From Pseudomonas moorei (GTDB lineage: Bacteria; Pseudomonadota; Gammaproteobacteria; Pseudomonadales; Pseudomonadaceae): DNA of 64,000 bases. The position numbers and the translations under genes were made by a program. Shown here one piece after another: positions 8,033 to 18,499 of this stretch. The DNA lies in assembly GCF_008801475.1 (NCBI RefSeq), contig NZ_VZPP01000008.1, forward strand, positions 285,838 to 349,837. The letters run 5' to 3'. Positions within the stretch are counted from its first letter, which is position 1. Every line of letters begins with the position of its first letter. Below the pieces are notes generated by a model. The model had not been told where the DNA came from. It saw only the letters and a program-made list of their open reading frames with translations, and made no database searches.

Positions 8033-8049
8033 CCCACTTCCCCCTTTCG

Positions 8050-8119
8050 GGTCGCCGCCACTCTGGGTGTGTCGGGGCGGGTGTTGGGATCGCACCTTCT
8101 TTACGGCGACCTCTTTTTT
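8050..8119 (+). terminator. Possible long-loop terminator after phnW
   Basis: GGTCGCCG (8050-8057) can pair with CGGCGACC (8104-8111), followed by TCTTTTTT. The 46-base loop makes this a weak candidate. The rest of 8033-8328 shows no gene; it ends with an AAAACAAAAACAAAAACAA stretch shortly before the carrier gene. Confidence 0.35.
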
Positions 8120-8328
8120 CCATGGATCTGGTCATTCACAGCCGGCAGTGCCGAGCAGGAGCCAGCGATATCGCCTACCCATAATCTGACGTCTGAAGCC
8201 AGAAGCCACCAACCCTGAACCTCGCCTGCTGCCATTCAAGCAGTTCGCCGGGACGGGTTGCGGCACCCAAAACAAAAACAAAAACAACTTTTTGCGCTGT
8301 ACGGCAACCCATACGGGATCAGAAGACC

Positions 8329-9663
8329 ATGAACAACATCACAGGCGCTTCAGCGAGCGGCTGGAAATCAATCCAGCGCTGGCGTGTACAGATTTTCCTC
8401 ATTACCTGGGTGGCCTACGCCGCCTTCTACTTCACGCGTAAAGCCTTTTCCGTCGCCAAGCTCGGCATCGGCGAAGACCCGACTTTCATGCTGGAAAAGG
8501 CCACCATGGCCAACCTCGATGCGCTGTACCTAGCGGCCTATGCCGTGGGGCAGTTCCTCTGGGGCAACTTCTCCGACCGCTTCGGTCCACGTGTCGTCGT
8601 CTGCGGCGGCCTGGTGATATCGGCCCTGGCGGCCCTGGTCATGGGGACCTACGCCACCATCCCGATCTTCGTCACCTGCACCCTGATCCAGGGTCTTGCC
8701 CAGTCCACCGGATGGTCAGGCCTTTGCAAGAATATCGGCAGCTTCTTCACCACCACTGAACGTGGTCGCGTGCTGGGCTACTGGTCGACTTGCTACGCAT
8801 TCGGTGGCCTGGTCGCAACGCCCTTTGCAGGCTGGTGGGCCTATTCATACTCCCACGACTGGCGTATGGCGTTCATCAGCAGCGCTGCCGTGGTCATGGT
8901 CGTGGCCGTGCTGTTCTTCCTGCTGCAACGCAACACGCCACAAGACGTCGGTTTGCCGCCCGTTGAAATCGTGCCTGACAGCGGTGCCGACGTGCCCCGT
9001 GAAAGCCTTCTGGCAGGGCTTCGCAGTGCAGTGAAGAACCGCACCGTGCTGGTGCTGGGCGTTGCCTACTTCCTGCTTAAACCCGCGCGCTACGCCATCC
9101 TGCTCTGGGGACCGGTGATTATCTACGATCGCATGCCAGCGATCGGCAAAGTGGCCTCCGCCATCGTGCCAACAGCCTTTGAGTTGGCCGGTCTGGTCGG
9201 TCCAATCCTCATTGGTTATGCCTCGGACAAACTGTTCGGTGCCCGTCGCATGCCTGCCTGTGTCATCAGTCTCGCGCTGCTCACGGTGTGCCTGGCGCTG
9301 TTCGTGCCTTCGATGCAAAGCGGCAGCCTGTACATGGTGGTCGGCCTGCTGTTCATGATGGGCATGACGCTTTATGGGCCCGACTCGATGATCAGCGGCT
9401 CGGCGGCGATCGATTTCGGCAGCAAGGACGGCGCGGCTTCCGCGGCCGGCTTCGTCAACGGCTGTGGCTCGGTGGGCGCCATTCTCGGCGGTCTGCTGCC
9501 GGGTTATTTCGACACCATCACGGTGTTCCTGGTGTTCACCGGCGCGGCGCTGGTGGCCAGCGTGATGCTGATTCCGTTCTGGAACAGTCGCCCGAAAACC
9601 CTGGAAGTCCTGGACAGCTTTCAATCGGTCGGGCAACCGGCGGTCGTCGGCGCCAAGGCCTGA
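8329..9663 (+). CDS. MFS carrier of the organophosphate:phosphate antiporter type, probable phosphonate importer
   Basis: 444 residues with about 12 membrane helices. The first helix region YAAFYFTRKAFSVAK is the hallmark of the GlpT/UhpT/PgtP group, where the conserved arginine of this stretch helps bind the phosphate moiety. WGNFSDRFGPR is the MFS loop 2-3 motif. Between phnW and phnX, the likely cargo is 2-aminoethylphosphonate, which resembles a phosphate ester. Uptake by a single carrier differs from the ABC importers that usually serve this pathway. Substrate assignment is inference. phnX follows after 45 bp. Confidence 0.8.
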   Translation: MNNITGASASGWKSIQRWRVQIFLITWVAYAAFYFTRKAFSVAKLGIGEDPTFMLEKATMANLDALYLAAYAVGQFLWGNFSDRFGPRVVVCGGLVISALAALVMGTYATIPIFVTCTLIQGLAQSTGWSGLCKNIGSFFTTTERGRVLGYWSTCYAFGGLVATPFAGWWAYSYSHDWRMAFISSAAVVMVVAVLFFLLQRNTPQDVGLPPVEIVPDSGADVPRESLLAGLRSAVKNRTVLVLGVAYFLLKPARYAILLWGPVIIYDRMPAIGKVASAIVPTAFELAGLVGPILIGYASDKLFGARRMPACVISLALLTVCLALFVPSMQSGSLYMVVGLLFMMGMTLYGPDSMISGSAAIDFGSKDGAASAAGFVNGCGSVGAILGGLLPGYFDTITVFLVFTGAALVASVMLIPFWNSRPKTLEVLDSFQSVGQPAVVGAKA

Positions 9664-9708
9664 TTCCAGCGCCTCATTTTCAATGTTCCACCTACTGGAG
9701 ACATCGCC

Positions 9709-10536
9709 ATGAACTACAAGAAACCTACCAAGCTGCAAGCCGTCGTACTCGACTGGGCCGGTACCGTCGTTGACTTCGGCTCCTTCGCACCCACCCAGAT
9801 TTTCGTTGAAGCCTTTGCCGAGTTCGGCGTGAAGGTTTCCCTGGAAGAAGCGCGGGGCCCGATGGGCATGGGCAAGTGGGATCACATCCGCACGCTGTGT
9901 AATGAGCCGCAGATTGCCGAGCGTTTCCATACCGCCTTCGGCCGCCTGCCGACCGACGATGACGTGACGGCCCTGTACGAGCGATTCATGCCGCTGCAAA
10001 TCGAGAAGATCGCCTTGCACTCGGCGCTGATTCCGGGTGCGCTGGAAGCCATCGAGATCTTGCGCCACGAGGGACTGAAGATCGGTTCCTGCTCGGGTTA
10101 TCCGGCCGTGGTGATGGAAAAGGTCGTGGAGCTGGCCCGGGAAAATGGCTACGTGACCGATCACGTCGTGGCCACCGATGAAGTGCCTAACGGGCGCCCG
10201 CATCCCGCCCAGGCACTGGCCAACGTCATCGCCCTGGGCATTGATGACGTCGCGGCCTGCGTCAAGGTCGATGACACCTGGCCGGGCATCCTCGAAGGCC
10301 GCAGCGCAGGGATGTGGACGGTCGCGTTGACCTGCTCCGGCAATGCCCTGGGACTGACCTACGACGAGTTCGTGGCGTTGCCTTCGGACAAGCTGGCCAT
10401 CGAGCGCGCACGCATCATCGCGATGTTCGAAGGCTCACGCCCGCATTACTTCATCGACACCATCACCGACCTTCCCTGGGTGGTTGAAGACATCAACGCG
10501 CGCCTGGCGCGTGGCGAGTCGCCACAAACGTTCTGA
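9709..10536 (+). CDS. phnX: Phosphonoacetaldehyde hydrolase (phosphonatase)
   Basis: 275 residues, HAD superfamily. It splits the C-P bond of phosphonoacetaldehyde, giving acetaldehyde and phosphate. The nucleophilic aspartate lies in AVVLDWAGTVVDFGS. The Schiff-base lysine is in the cap segment MGMGKWDHIRTLC. The later HAD motifs GSCSGYP and VKVDDTWPGILEG are present. Length matches the family. RBS CTGGAGA precedes the ATG. It acts directly on the PhnW product, and the acetaldehyde it makes is the substrate of the next gene product. Confidence 0.94.
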   Translation: MNYKKPTKLQAVVLDWAGTVVDFGSFAPTQIFVEAFAEFGVKVSLEEARGPMGMGKWDHIRTLCNEPQIAERFHTAFGRLPTDDDVTALYERFMPLQIEKIALHSALIPGALEAIEILRHEGLKIGSCSGYPAVVMEKVVELARENGYVTDHVVATDEVPNGRPHPAQALANVIALGIDDVAACVKVDDTWPGILEGRSAGMWTVALTCSGNALGLTYDEFVALPSDKLAIERARIIAMFEGSRPHYFIDTITDLPWVVEDINARLARGESPQTF

Positions 10537-10625
10537 TCGCACCTGACTGTGACCGGTCGCCGCCACGCGGCCGGTTATAGCGGCGCAAACGAGCAGCCAA
10601 CTGATAACAACAAGTGAGACCCATC

Positions 10626-12146
10626 ATGATATACGCCCAACCTGGCACCCCCGGTGCTGTCGTGTCGTTCAAGCCTCGTTACGGTAACTTCATCGGCGGC
10701 GAGTTCGTCGCGCCGGTCAATGGTCAGTACTTCACCACGACCTCGCCGGTCAACGGCCAGGTCATCGCCGAATTCCCGCGTTCCTCAGCCGAGGATATCG
10801 ACAAGGCGCTGGACGCCGCCCATGCCGCTGCAGCCGGGTGGGGCGCCACCTCGGTGCAGGCGCGCTCACTGATCCTGTTGAAAATCGCTGACCGGATCGA
10901 ACAGAACCTGGAAGCCCTGGCACTCACCGAAACCTGGGACAACGGCAAGGCCATCCGCGAGACCCTCAACGCCGACATCCCCCTGGCCGCCGACCATTTC
11001 CGCTACTTCGCCGGTTGCCTGCGCGCCCAGGAAGGCAGCGCTGCCGAAATCGACGGCAACACCGTGGCCTATCACATTCATGAACCGCTGGGCGTGGTCG
11101 GTCAGATCATCCCGTGGAACTTCCCGATCCTGATGGCCGCCTGGAAACTCGCCCCGGCCCTGGCCGCCGGCAACTGCGTGGTGCTCAAGCCTGCCGAACA
11201 GACTCCGCTGGGCATCACCGTGCTGGTCGAGCTGATTGGCGATCTGCTGCCACCGGGCGTGCTCAACGTGGTGCAAGGTTTTGGTCGCGAAGCCGGTGAA
11301 GCCCTGGCCACCAGCAAACGCATCGCCAAGATTGCGTTTACCGGCTCGACCCCGGTCGGCTCGCACATCATGAAATGCGCCGCCGAAAACATCATTCCGT
11401 CCACCGTGGAGCTGGGTGGCAAGTCGCCGAACATCTTCTTCGAAGACATCATGCAGGCCGAACCAAGCTTCATCGAAAAGGCCGCCGAAGGCCTGGTCCT
11501 GGCGTTCTTCAACCAGGGCGAAGTCTGCACCTGTCCGTCCCGTGCGCTGGTGCAAGAGTCGATCTACGACGAATTCATGCAGGTGGTGATGAAGAAGGTG
11601 GCGCAAATCAAACGCGGCGACCCACTGGACACCGACACCATGGTCGGCGCCCAGGCGTCCGAGCAGCAGTTCGACAAGATCCTTTCGTACCTGGAAATCG
11701 CCCAGCAGGAAGGTGCGCAAGTCCTCACCGGCGGCGCGGCGGAGAAGCTGGAGGGTGGCCTCGCCAGCGGCTACTACATTCAACCGACCCTGCTCAAAGG
11801 CCATAACAAGATGCGGGTGTTCCAGGAAGAAATCTTCGGGCCCGTGGTGGGCGTCACCACCTTCAAGGATGAGGCCGAAGCCCTGGCCATCGCCAACGAC
11901 ACCGAGTTCGGCCTGGGCGCCGGCCTCTGGACCCGCGACATCAATCGCGCCTACCGCATGGGGCGCGGCATCCAGGCCGGTCGCGTGTGGACCAACTGCT
12001 ACCACCTGTACCCGGCCCATGCCGCGTTCGGTGGTTACAAGAAGTCTGGCGTCGGCCGTGAAACCCACAAGATGATGCTCGACCATTACCAGCAGACGAA
12101 AAACCTGCTGGTGAGCTACGACATCAATCCGCTGGGCTTCTTCTAA
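10626..12146 (+). CDS. exaC: NAD-dependent acetaldehyde dehydrogenase ExaC type
   Basis: 506 residues, oxidising acetaldehyde to acetate with NAD+. The start MIYAQPGTPGAVVSFKPRYG is nearly the Pseudomonas ExaC N-terminus, which places the start at the ATG at 10626 and not the upstream GTG. IIPWNFPILMAAWKLAPALA and ELGGKSPNIFF are aldehyde dehydrogenase motifs, and the nucleophile is the cysteine in NQGEVCTCPSRA. Ethanol-pathway ExaC elsewhere sits with exaAB. Here it follows phnX by 89 bp, where it can take the acetaldehyde released from phosphonate. A GC-rich inverted repeat near 10552 lies in the gap. Confidence 0.9.
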   Translation: MIYAQPGTPGAVVSFKPRYGNFIGGEFVAPVNGQYFTTTSPVNGQVIAEFPRSSAEDIDKALDAAHAAAAGWGATSVQARSLILLKIADRIEQNLEALALTETWDNGKAIRETLNADIPLAADHFRYFAGCLRAQEGSAAEIDGNTVAYHIHEPLGVVGQIIPWNFPILMAAWKLAPALAAGNCVVLKPAEQTPLGITVLVELIGDLLPPGVLNVVQGFGREAGEALATSKRIAKIAFTGSTPVGSHIMKCAAENIIPSTVELGGKSPNIFFEDIMQAEPSFIEKAAEGLVLAFFNQGEVCTCPSRALVQESIYDEFMQVVMKKVAQIKRGDPLDTDTMVGAQASEQQFDKILSYLEIAQQEGAQVLTGGAAEKLEGGLASGYYIQPTLLKGHNKMRVFQEEIFGPVVGVTTFKDEAEALAIANDTEFGLGAGLWTRDINRAYRMGRGIQAGRVWTNCYHLYPAHAAFGGYKKSGVGRETHKMMLDHYQQTKNLLVSYDINPLGFF

Positions 12147-12168
12147 CCCCTCTTGAAATGAGGTGAGT

Positions 12169-12191
12169 CCTTCGCTGCGATGCAGCGAAGG
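12169..12191 (+). terminator. Perfect 10-bp hairpin after exaC
   Basis: CCTTCGCTGC (12169-12178) pairs with GCAGCGAAGG (12182-12191) around GAT. There is no T tract; it may attenuate transcription into the chemoreceptor gene. Confidence 0.5.
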
Positions 12192-12257
12192 CATCCGCCA
12201 GGGCTGGATGCTCCGGTACTTGCGCTGTTGGCCTTGATTGATCCTTTGGAGTCTGCG

Positions 12258-14141
12258 ATGAAAATCCGTTACAAGGTGAGCCTTGTGGCTGCCGGTGTGC
12301 TGTTGGTGACGACAAGCCTTCTATCGCTGGTTCAGGTCAGGCAGATACGTACGATTTTGCGTCACCAGGTCGAGGCGAGCATCTCGGAGTCGAGCAATGC
12401 GGTGGCACGTCAGATCGAAAACTGGCTGAACGGCAAACTGCGTCTGATGGATCTGGCGTCCCAGGCGATCGACCGCCAGTACAGTGTGCAAACGACTCAA
12501 CGAATCATTGATTCGCCCACTCTGAAAGACGAATTCAAGTTGGTGTTCGGTGCCCTGGAGTCTGATGGCAAACCCATCAAGAACACGGCGGCCTGGAATC
12601 CAAAACCTGATTATGACGGTCGCATCCGCCCTTGGTACGCGACTGGAAAGGCCAGTAGCCAAGCCGTTTTAACCGAACCCTACAAGGATTCCACCACCGG
12701 TGAAATCCTGATCTCGGCTGTCGCGCGGATCAGCGACGCGGGGCAATTGCTCGGGGTGTTTGGCGGTGACATTCGCCTGACTACGGTTGCCGACGCCATC
12801 AATACCCTGGATTTCGGTGGGGCCGGTTACGCGTTCCTGCTCAGTAAAAGTGGCAACATCATTTCGCATCCGAACGCGGAACTGAACGGCAAGCCCTTTA
12901 GCCAGCTTTTCGCAGGCAACGTCCTGCCCCTCGACAGTCAGCTTCAGGAGGTCAGCAGCGATGGAAAGTCGCTGCTGGTGTCGTTCATTCCGCTGTCCGA
13001 TCTCAAGGGCATGGATTGGTACATCGGTGTGGTACTGGATCAGGACATCGTCATGGCCGCAGCCCATACCCTGAGTTGGCGCGCCGTGATCGGTACAGGC
13101 CTGGGCGTGCTGCTTAGCCTGTTGGTGTTGGGCCTGTTGGTAAGGCGGCTGCTGCGGCCTCTGGATCAACTCAAGGATTCGTTGGCAGACATCAATCGGG
13201 GCGAGGGTGACCTGACCCGGCAACTACCCGTGGTTGGTCATGATGAAATTGCGCTGGTCGCCGGGGAGTTCAACCAGTTCCTGCAGAACCTGAAAGCGCT
13301 CATCGGCGATGTGAAAAACAGCTCGCGACACGTTCGAGAGAGCACTGCCGCGACGTCCTGCGAAGCCGATCAGGCCGCCAATCGCGTGCAAGTTCAACTG
13401 CAGGAACTGGATCAATTGGCCACCGCCATGACCGAGATGGCCTCGACCGCCGAAGATGTCGCGCGTAACGCGCAAACCGCTGCCGAAGCGGCCATCGCGG
13501 CTAACGAAGAAACAGCAGGCGGGGTCGCTCTGGTTTCCAGGTCTACGGGGGCCATCAAGCGTCTGGCCGAAGAGATGGACGCCACGGGTCATGCGATCAA
13601 TGAGCTGTCCACGCTCAGTCAAAGCATTGGCTCCATTGTCGCGGTCATCACCAGCATCGCCGACCAGACCAACCTTCTCGCACTCAATGCGGCCATCGAG
13701 GCGGCACGGGCCGGCGAATCGGGACGCGGGTTTGCGGTGGTGGCTGATGAGGTGCGCTCACTGGCCTCGCGAACCCAGCAATCGACCCAGGAAATACGCG
13801 AGATGATCGACCAGTTGCAGACGGGCGTAAGGCACGCCCAGGTGCGAATGCAGCAGAGCCGCGACACGGCCAGCAAGACTGCCGGGGATGCCGATGCAGC
13901 CAATGACACCCTTGAGCGCATACGTGCGGCCATCTATCGCATCAATGACATGAACCTGCAGATTGCCGCGGCGGCTGAAGAGCAAAGCGTCACGACCGAG
14001 GAAATCAATCGCAACACCACGAACATCCGCGATATCAGTATCGAAGTCTCCGGCAATGCGGACAAACAGGTTCGCCAATGCTCAGCGATGGTAGACCACG
14101 TCGGCCAGCAAGACGAGCTGCTCAGTCGCTTCCGGATTTGA
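12258..14141 (+). CDS. Methyl-accepting chemotaxis protein with periplasmic dCache-type sensor
   Basis: 627 residues. A first membrane helix at about 8-28 is followed by a roughly 250-residue periplasmic domain. The dCache-like pieces visible there are RPWYATGKAS and LTEPYKDSTTGEILISAVARI, the amine/amino-acid-binding style of double Cache domains. A second helix (about 280-300), a HAMP domain starting RRLLRPLDQL and a full signalling domain with the hairpin tip TNLLALNAAIEAARAGESGR complete it. It sits between exaC and acsA in a phosphonate series, so I infer that it senses 2-aminoethylphosphonate or a product. The start ATG at 12258 gives the expected signal-anchor. Confidence 0.85.
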   Translation: MKIRYKVSLVAAGVLLVTTSLLSLVQVRQIRTILRHQVEASISESSNAVARQIENWLNGKLRLMDLASQAIDRQYSVQTTQRIIDSPTLKDEFKLVFGALESDGKPIKNTAAWNPKPDYDGRIRPWYATGKASSQAVLTEPYKDSTTGEILISAVARISDAGQLLGVFGGDIRLTTVADAINTLDFGGAGYAFLLSKSGNIISHPNAELNGKPFSQLFAGNVLPLDSQLQEVSSDGKSLLVSFIPLSDLKGMDWYIGVVLDQDIVMAAAHTLSWRAVIGTGLGVLLSLLVLGLLVRRLLRPLDQLKDSLADINRGEGDLTRQLPVVGHDEIALVAGEFNQFLQNLKALIGDVKNSSRHVRESTAATSCEADQAANRVQVQLQELDQLATAMTEMASTAEDVARNAQTAAEAAIAANEETAGGVALVSRSTGAIKRLAEEMDATGHAINELSTLSQSIGSIVAVITSIADQTNLLALNAAIEAARAGESGRGFAVVADEVRSLASRTQQSTQEIREMIDQLQTGVRHAQVRMQQSRDTASKTAGDADAANDTLERIRAAIYRINDMNLQIAAAAEEQSVTTEEINRNTTNIRDISIEVSGNADKQVRQCSAMVDHVGQQDELLSRFRI

Positions 14142-14219
14142 GTTTTGCCATCGCCCGAATGCTTGGGTTGCAACCCCGCGACAGACCACAAAAACAACTA
14201 TTCCACCGAGGTAAGAAAG

Positions 14220-16175
<1,956 letters not shown>

Positions 16176-16201
16176 ACAAAAAAGCCAAGTCGGTTATGAA
16201 G

Positions 16202-16231
16202 CGGCGCCCGGTCAGTGATCGGGCGCCGTTT
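16202..16231 (+). terminator. Rho-independent terminator after acsA
   Basis: CGGCGCCCG (16202-16210) pairs with CGGGCGCCG (16220-16228), followed by TTT. Confidence 0.75.
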
Positions 16232-16383
16232 CCTGGTGCATCGCGCCGTCGGGCGGCGACACACCTGAAATAAACCCACCCGGACCAGTGGCATGTCCTT
16301 TAGCCGACACAGGCTGGCTTGTTAGCGTTAGTCGGTAATCCATCAGCGGGTTAGAGTCGCCGATACCTTCCTGGCAAAACCGG

Positions 16384-17391
16384 ATGATCCCGATGACGCG
16401 CCCGCGCTTTTTACCCGACAACTTCACCCTGACCCTGGTCGGCGTGGTCCTGCTCGCCAGCTTGCTGCCTGCCAGTGGCCAAGTGGCGGTGGGCTTTGGC
16501 TGGTTGACCAATATCGCCATTGCCCTGCTGTTTTTCCTGCATGGCGCCAAATTGTCCCGCGAATCGATCATCGCCGGTGCCGGTCACTGGCGCTTGCATT
16601 TGCTGGTGTTCGGCCTGACCTTCGTGCTGTTTCCGCTGCTCGGCCTGGCGCTCAAGCCTGTCCTGTCGCCGTTGATCGGTGACGACCTGTACATGGGCAT
16701 GCTCTACCTCTGCGCGCTGCCGGCCACGGTGCAGTCGGCGATTGCCTTTACTTCCCTGGCACGCGGCAACATTCCGGCGGCGATTTGCAGCGCGGCGGCG
16801 TCCAGCCTGTTCGGGATTTTCCTCACGCCATTGCTGGTGACGCTGCTGTTGAACGTGCACGGCGACGGCGGCTCGACCGTTGATGCGATCGTGAAGATCA
16901 GCGTGCAACTGTTGCTGCCGTTCGTTGCCGGGCAGATCGCACGACGCTGGATCGGCGCCTGGGTCGGGCGCAACAAGAGCTGGCTGAAGTTCGTCGATCA
17001 GGGCTCGATTCTGCTGGTGGTCTACGGGGCTTTCAGCGAGGCGGTAAACGAAGGCATCTGGCATCAGATTCCGTTGCGGGACCTGGCCGGGTTGGTGGTC
17101 GCCTGCTGCGTGGTGCTGGGGCTGGTACTGGCGGCGTCTACCGTGCTGGGCAAGGCCTTTGGCTTCAATCAGGAAGACCGCATCACCATTCTCTTTTGCG
17201 GCTCGAAAAAGAGCTTGGCCACCGGGGTGCCGATGGCGCAAGTGCTGTTCGCCGGCAGCACCATTGGTGTGTTGATCCTGCCGCTGATGTTGTTCCATCA
17301 GATTCAACTGATGGTGTGTGCGGTCCTGGCGCAGCGCTACGCTAATCGCCAGGAGTCGGTGGCTGAACTGATGGGGCAGGTCGATCCTTGA
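16384..17391 (+). CDS. Bile acid:sodium symporter (BASS/YfeH-like) family transporter
   Basis: 335 residues, about ten membrane helices. Family blocks include IAIALLFFLHGAKLSRESI, the intramembrane stretch ALPATVQSAIAFTSLARGN and CGSKKSLATGVPMAQVLF, which match the SBF-like/DUF4137 branch of the BASS family. E. coli YfeH is the nearest well-known relative. The cargo is unknown for this branch; organic anions are the general class. Two in-frame ATG codons (16384, 16393) are possible starts, and neither has a strong Shine-Dalgarno. It lies between terminators and appears monocistronic. Confidence 0.8.
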   Translation: MIPMTRPRFLPDNFTLTLVGVVLLASLLPASGQVAVGFGWLTNIAIALLFFLHGAKLSRESIIAGAGHWRLHLLVFGLTFVLFPLLGLALKPVLSPLIGDDLYMGMLYLCALPATVQSAIAFTSLARGNIPAAICSAAASSLFGIFLTPLLVTLLLNVHGDGGSTVDAIVKISVQLLLPFVAGQIARRWIGAWVGRNKSWLKFVDQGSILLVVYGAFSEAVNEGIWHQIPLRDLAGLVVACCVVLGLVLAASTVLGKAFGFNQEDRITILFCGSKKSLATGVPMAQVLFAGSTIGVLILPLMLFHQIQLMVCAVLAQRYANRQESVAELMGQVDP

Positions 17392-17400
17392 ATGACACGG

Positions 17401-17420
17401 GCCGGGATTTGAATCCCGGC
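17401..17420. terminator. Bidirectional hairpin between convergent genes
   Basis: GCCGGGATT (17401-17409) pairs with AATCCCGGC (17412-17420). It separates the plus-strand transporter from the minus-strand AraC gene. Confidence 0.6.
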
Positions 17421-18404
17421 TCAAACATTCGACGTCGATGCACCCGGGGTTCGCGTGGCACCGCTGCGCACTTCCCTGGCGGTGCAGCCGAAGTGCTGGC
17501 GGAAGCTTCGGGTGAATTGCGCCTGATCACTGAATCCCCAACGCATGGCCAGTTCACCGATCGACAGGTGGCAATTGGGGTCGTGCAGGCCTCGGTGGAC
17601 CGCTTCGAGACGGCGCAGACGAATCCATTCCCCGAGGCTGTAGGGCGTGCTGTTGAAGAGTTTGTGCAAATAGCGCACGGACAGTCCGCAAGCATCCGCG
17701 ATGACTTGTGGCGCCAGGTCCGGGTTGCCCAGCTGCTTCTCGACGTATTGCTCGATGCGTTGCAAATGCATGGCCGCCAGGTTCGAACTTTCACTGTTGA
17801 GCACTCGCTCATCGTCGCGCAAGGCCATTAGCAAGGTTGAAAGTGCCTGCTCCAGCAGCATGTGGCGGGCGGGTTCGTCGCATTCGTCGAAGCGGGCGGC
17901 GCACATCGCCAGTTGATCGACGAAGATTCGCCCGAGTGCGCGCTTGGCATCGAAGCAGAAGCGGGTGTAGCGCTCGGCCCCGCGCAGTTGCCCATGCAAG
18001 GCGCGCTCGGGGAGCTTGAACACCCAGAGGTCGTTGTCGCTGGCGTAATGAAAGCGGTAGGGCGCATCGCCCCGTTCGAAGATAAACCCCCCGGGCTGGC
18101 AATGCAGGGCGCGGCCGTCCTGTTCGAAATGCACTTCGCTGCGACGCGGTACGGTGACCAGGTAGCAGGCTTCGCGATCTTCACTGACCTGGGCTTTGCT
18201 GCGTGAATAGCCCAGCTGACTGGAGCGCAAGCGTGACAGGGTCAGCGGGGTGCTGCCGGTTTCCCAGATCTGCAGGCTGCCACTGAAGGCGCTGCTGGGG
18301 GCGAACTCCAGGGATAAAGGGAAATAAGCGTTGCCGATGGCCTGGGACCAGAGCGGCTGGCGTTGACTGTCGGGCCAGGAACGGGTGGAAAGTTTGTACG
18401 CCAT
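17421..18404 (-). CDS. AraC family transcriptional regulator (FeaR-like)
   Basis: 327 residues. An N-terminal cupin-like effector domain (about 1-190) contains HCQPGGFIFERGDAPYRFHY. Two C-terminal helix-turn-helix motifs follow, PQVIADACGLSVRYLHKLF and LSIGELAMRWGFSDQAQFTR, then the FRQHFGCTAREVR tail. The N-terminal domain resembles regulators such as FeaR that respond to aromatic or amine compounds. It lies 95 bp after hyuA on the same strand, behind a hairpin. It is the natural candidate to control the permease-hyuB-hyuA operon. Confidence 0.85.
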   Translation of the reverse strand: MAYKLSTRSWPDSQRQPLWSQAIGNAYFPLSLEFAPSSAFSGSLQIWETGSTPLTLSRLRSSQLGYSRSKAQVSEDREACYLVTVPRRSEVHFEQDGRALHCQPGGFIFERGDAPYRFHYASDNDLWVFKLPERALHGQLRGAERYTRFCFDAKRALGRIFVDQLAMCAARFDECDEPARHMLLEQALSTLLMALRDDERVLNSESSNLAAMHLQRIEQYVEKQLGNPDLAPQVIADACGLSVRYLHKLFNSTPYSLGEWIRLRRLEAVHRGLHDPNCHLSIGELAMRWGFSDQAQFTRSFRQHFGCTAREVRSGATRTPGASTSNV

Positions 18405-18434
18405 GGCGGCCCTCGTATCTTTTTATTATGAGGA

Positions 18435-18464
18435 CGGTGCCGAGGTAACGAACCCTCGGCACCG
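18435..18464 (-). terminator. 11-bp hairpin after hyuA
   Basis: CGGTGCCGAGG (18435-18445) pairs with CCTCGGCACCG (18454-18464). It lies between the hyuA stop and the araC start and probably reduces read-through. Confidence 0.55.
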
Positions 18465-18499
18465 CTGGTTTGCCATCATTTGCCAATGCTTACGGGCGG

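Noticed and set aside
10866..12194. 442-residue antisense frame over exaC
   Set aside because: A common artefact opposite GC-rich ALDH genes; it follows the third-position bias of exaC. Similar antisense frames over acsA, phnW and the YcaO gene were dismissed likewise.
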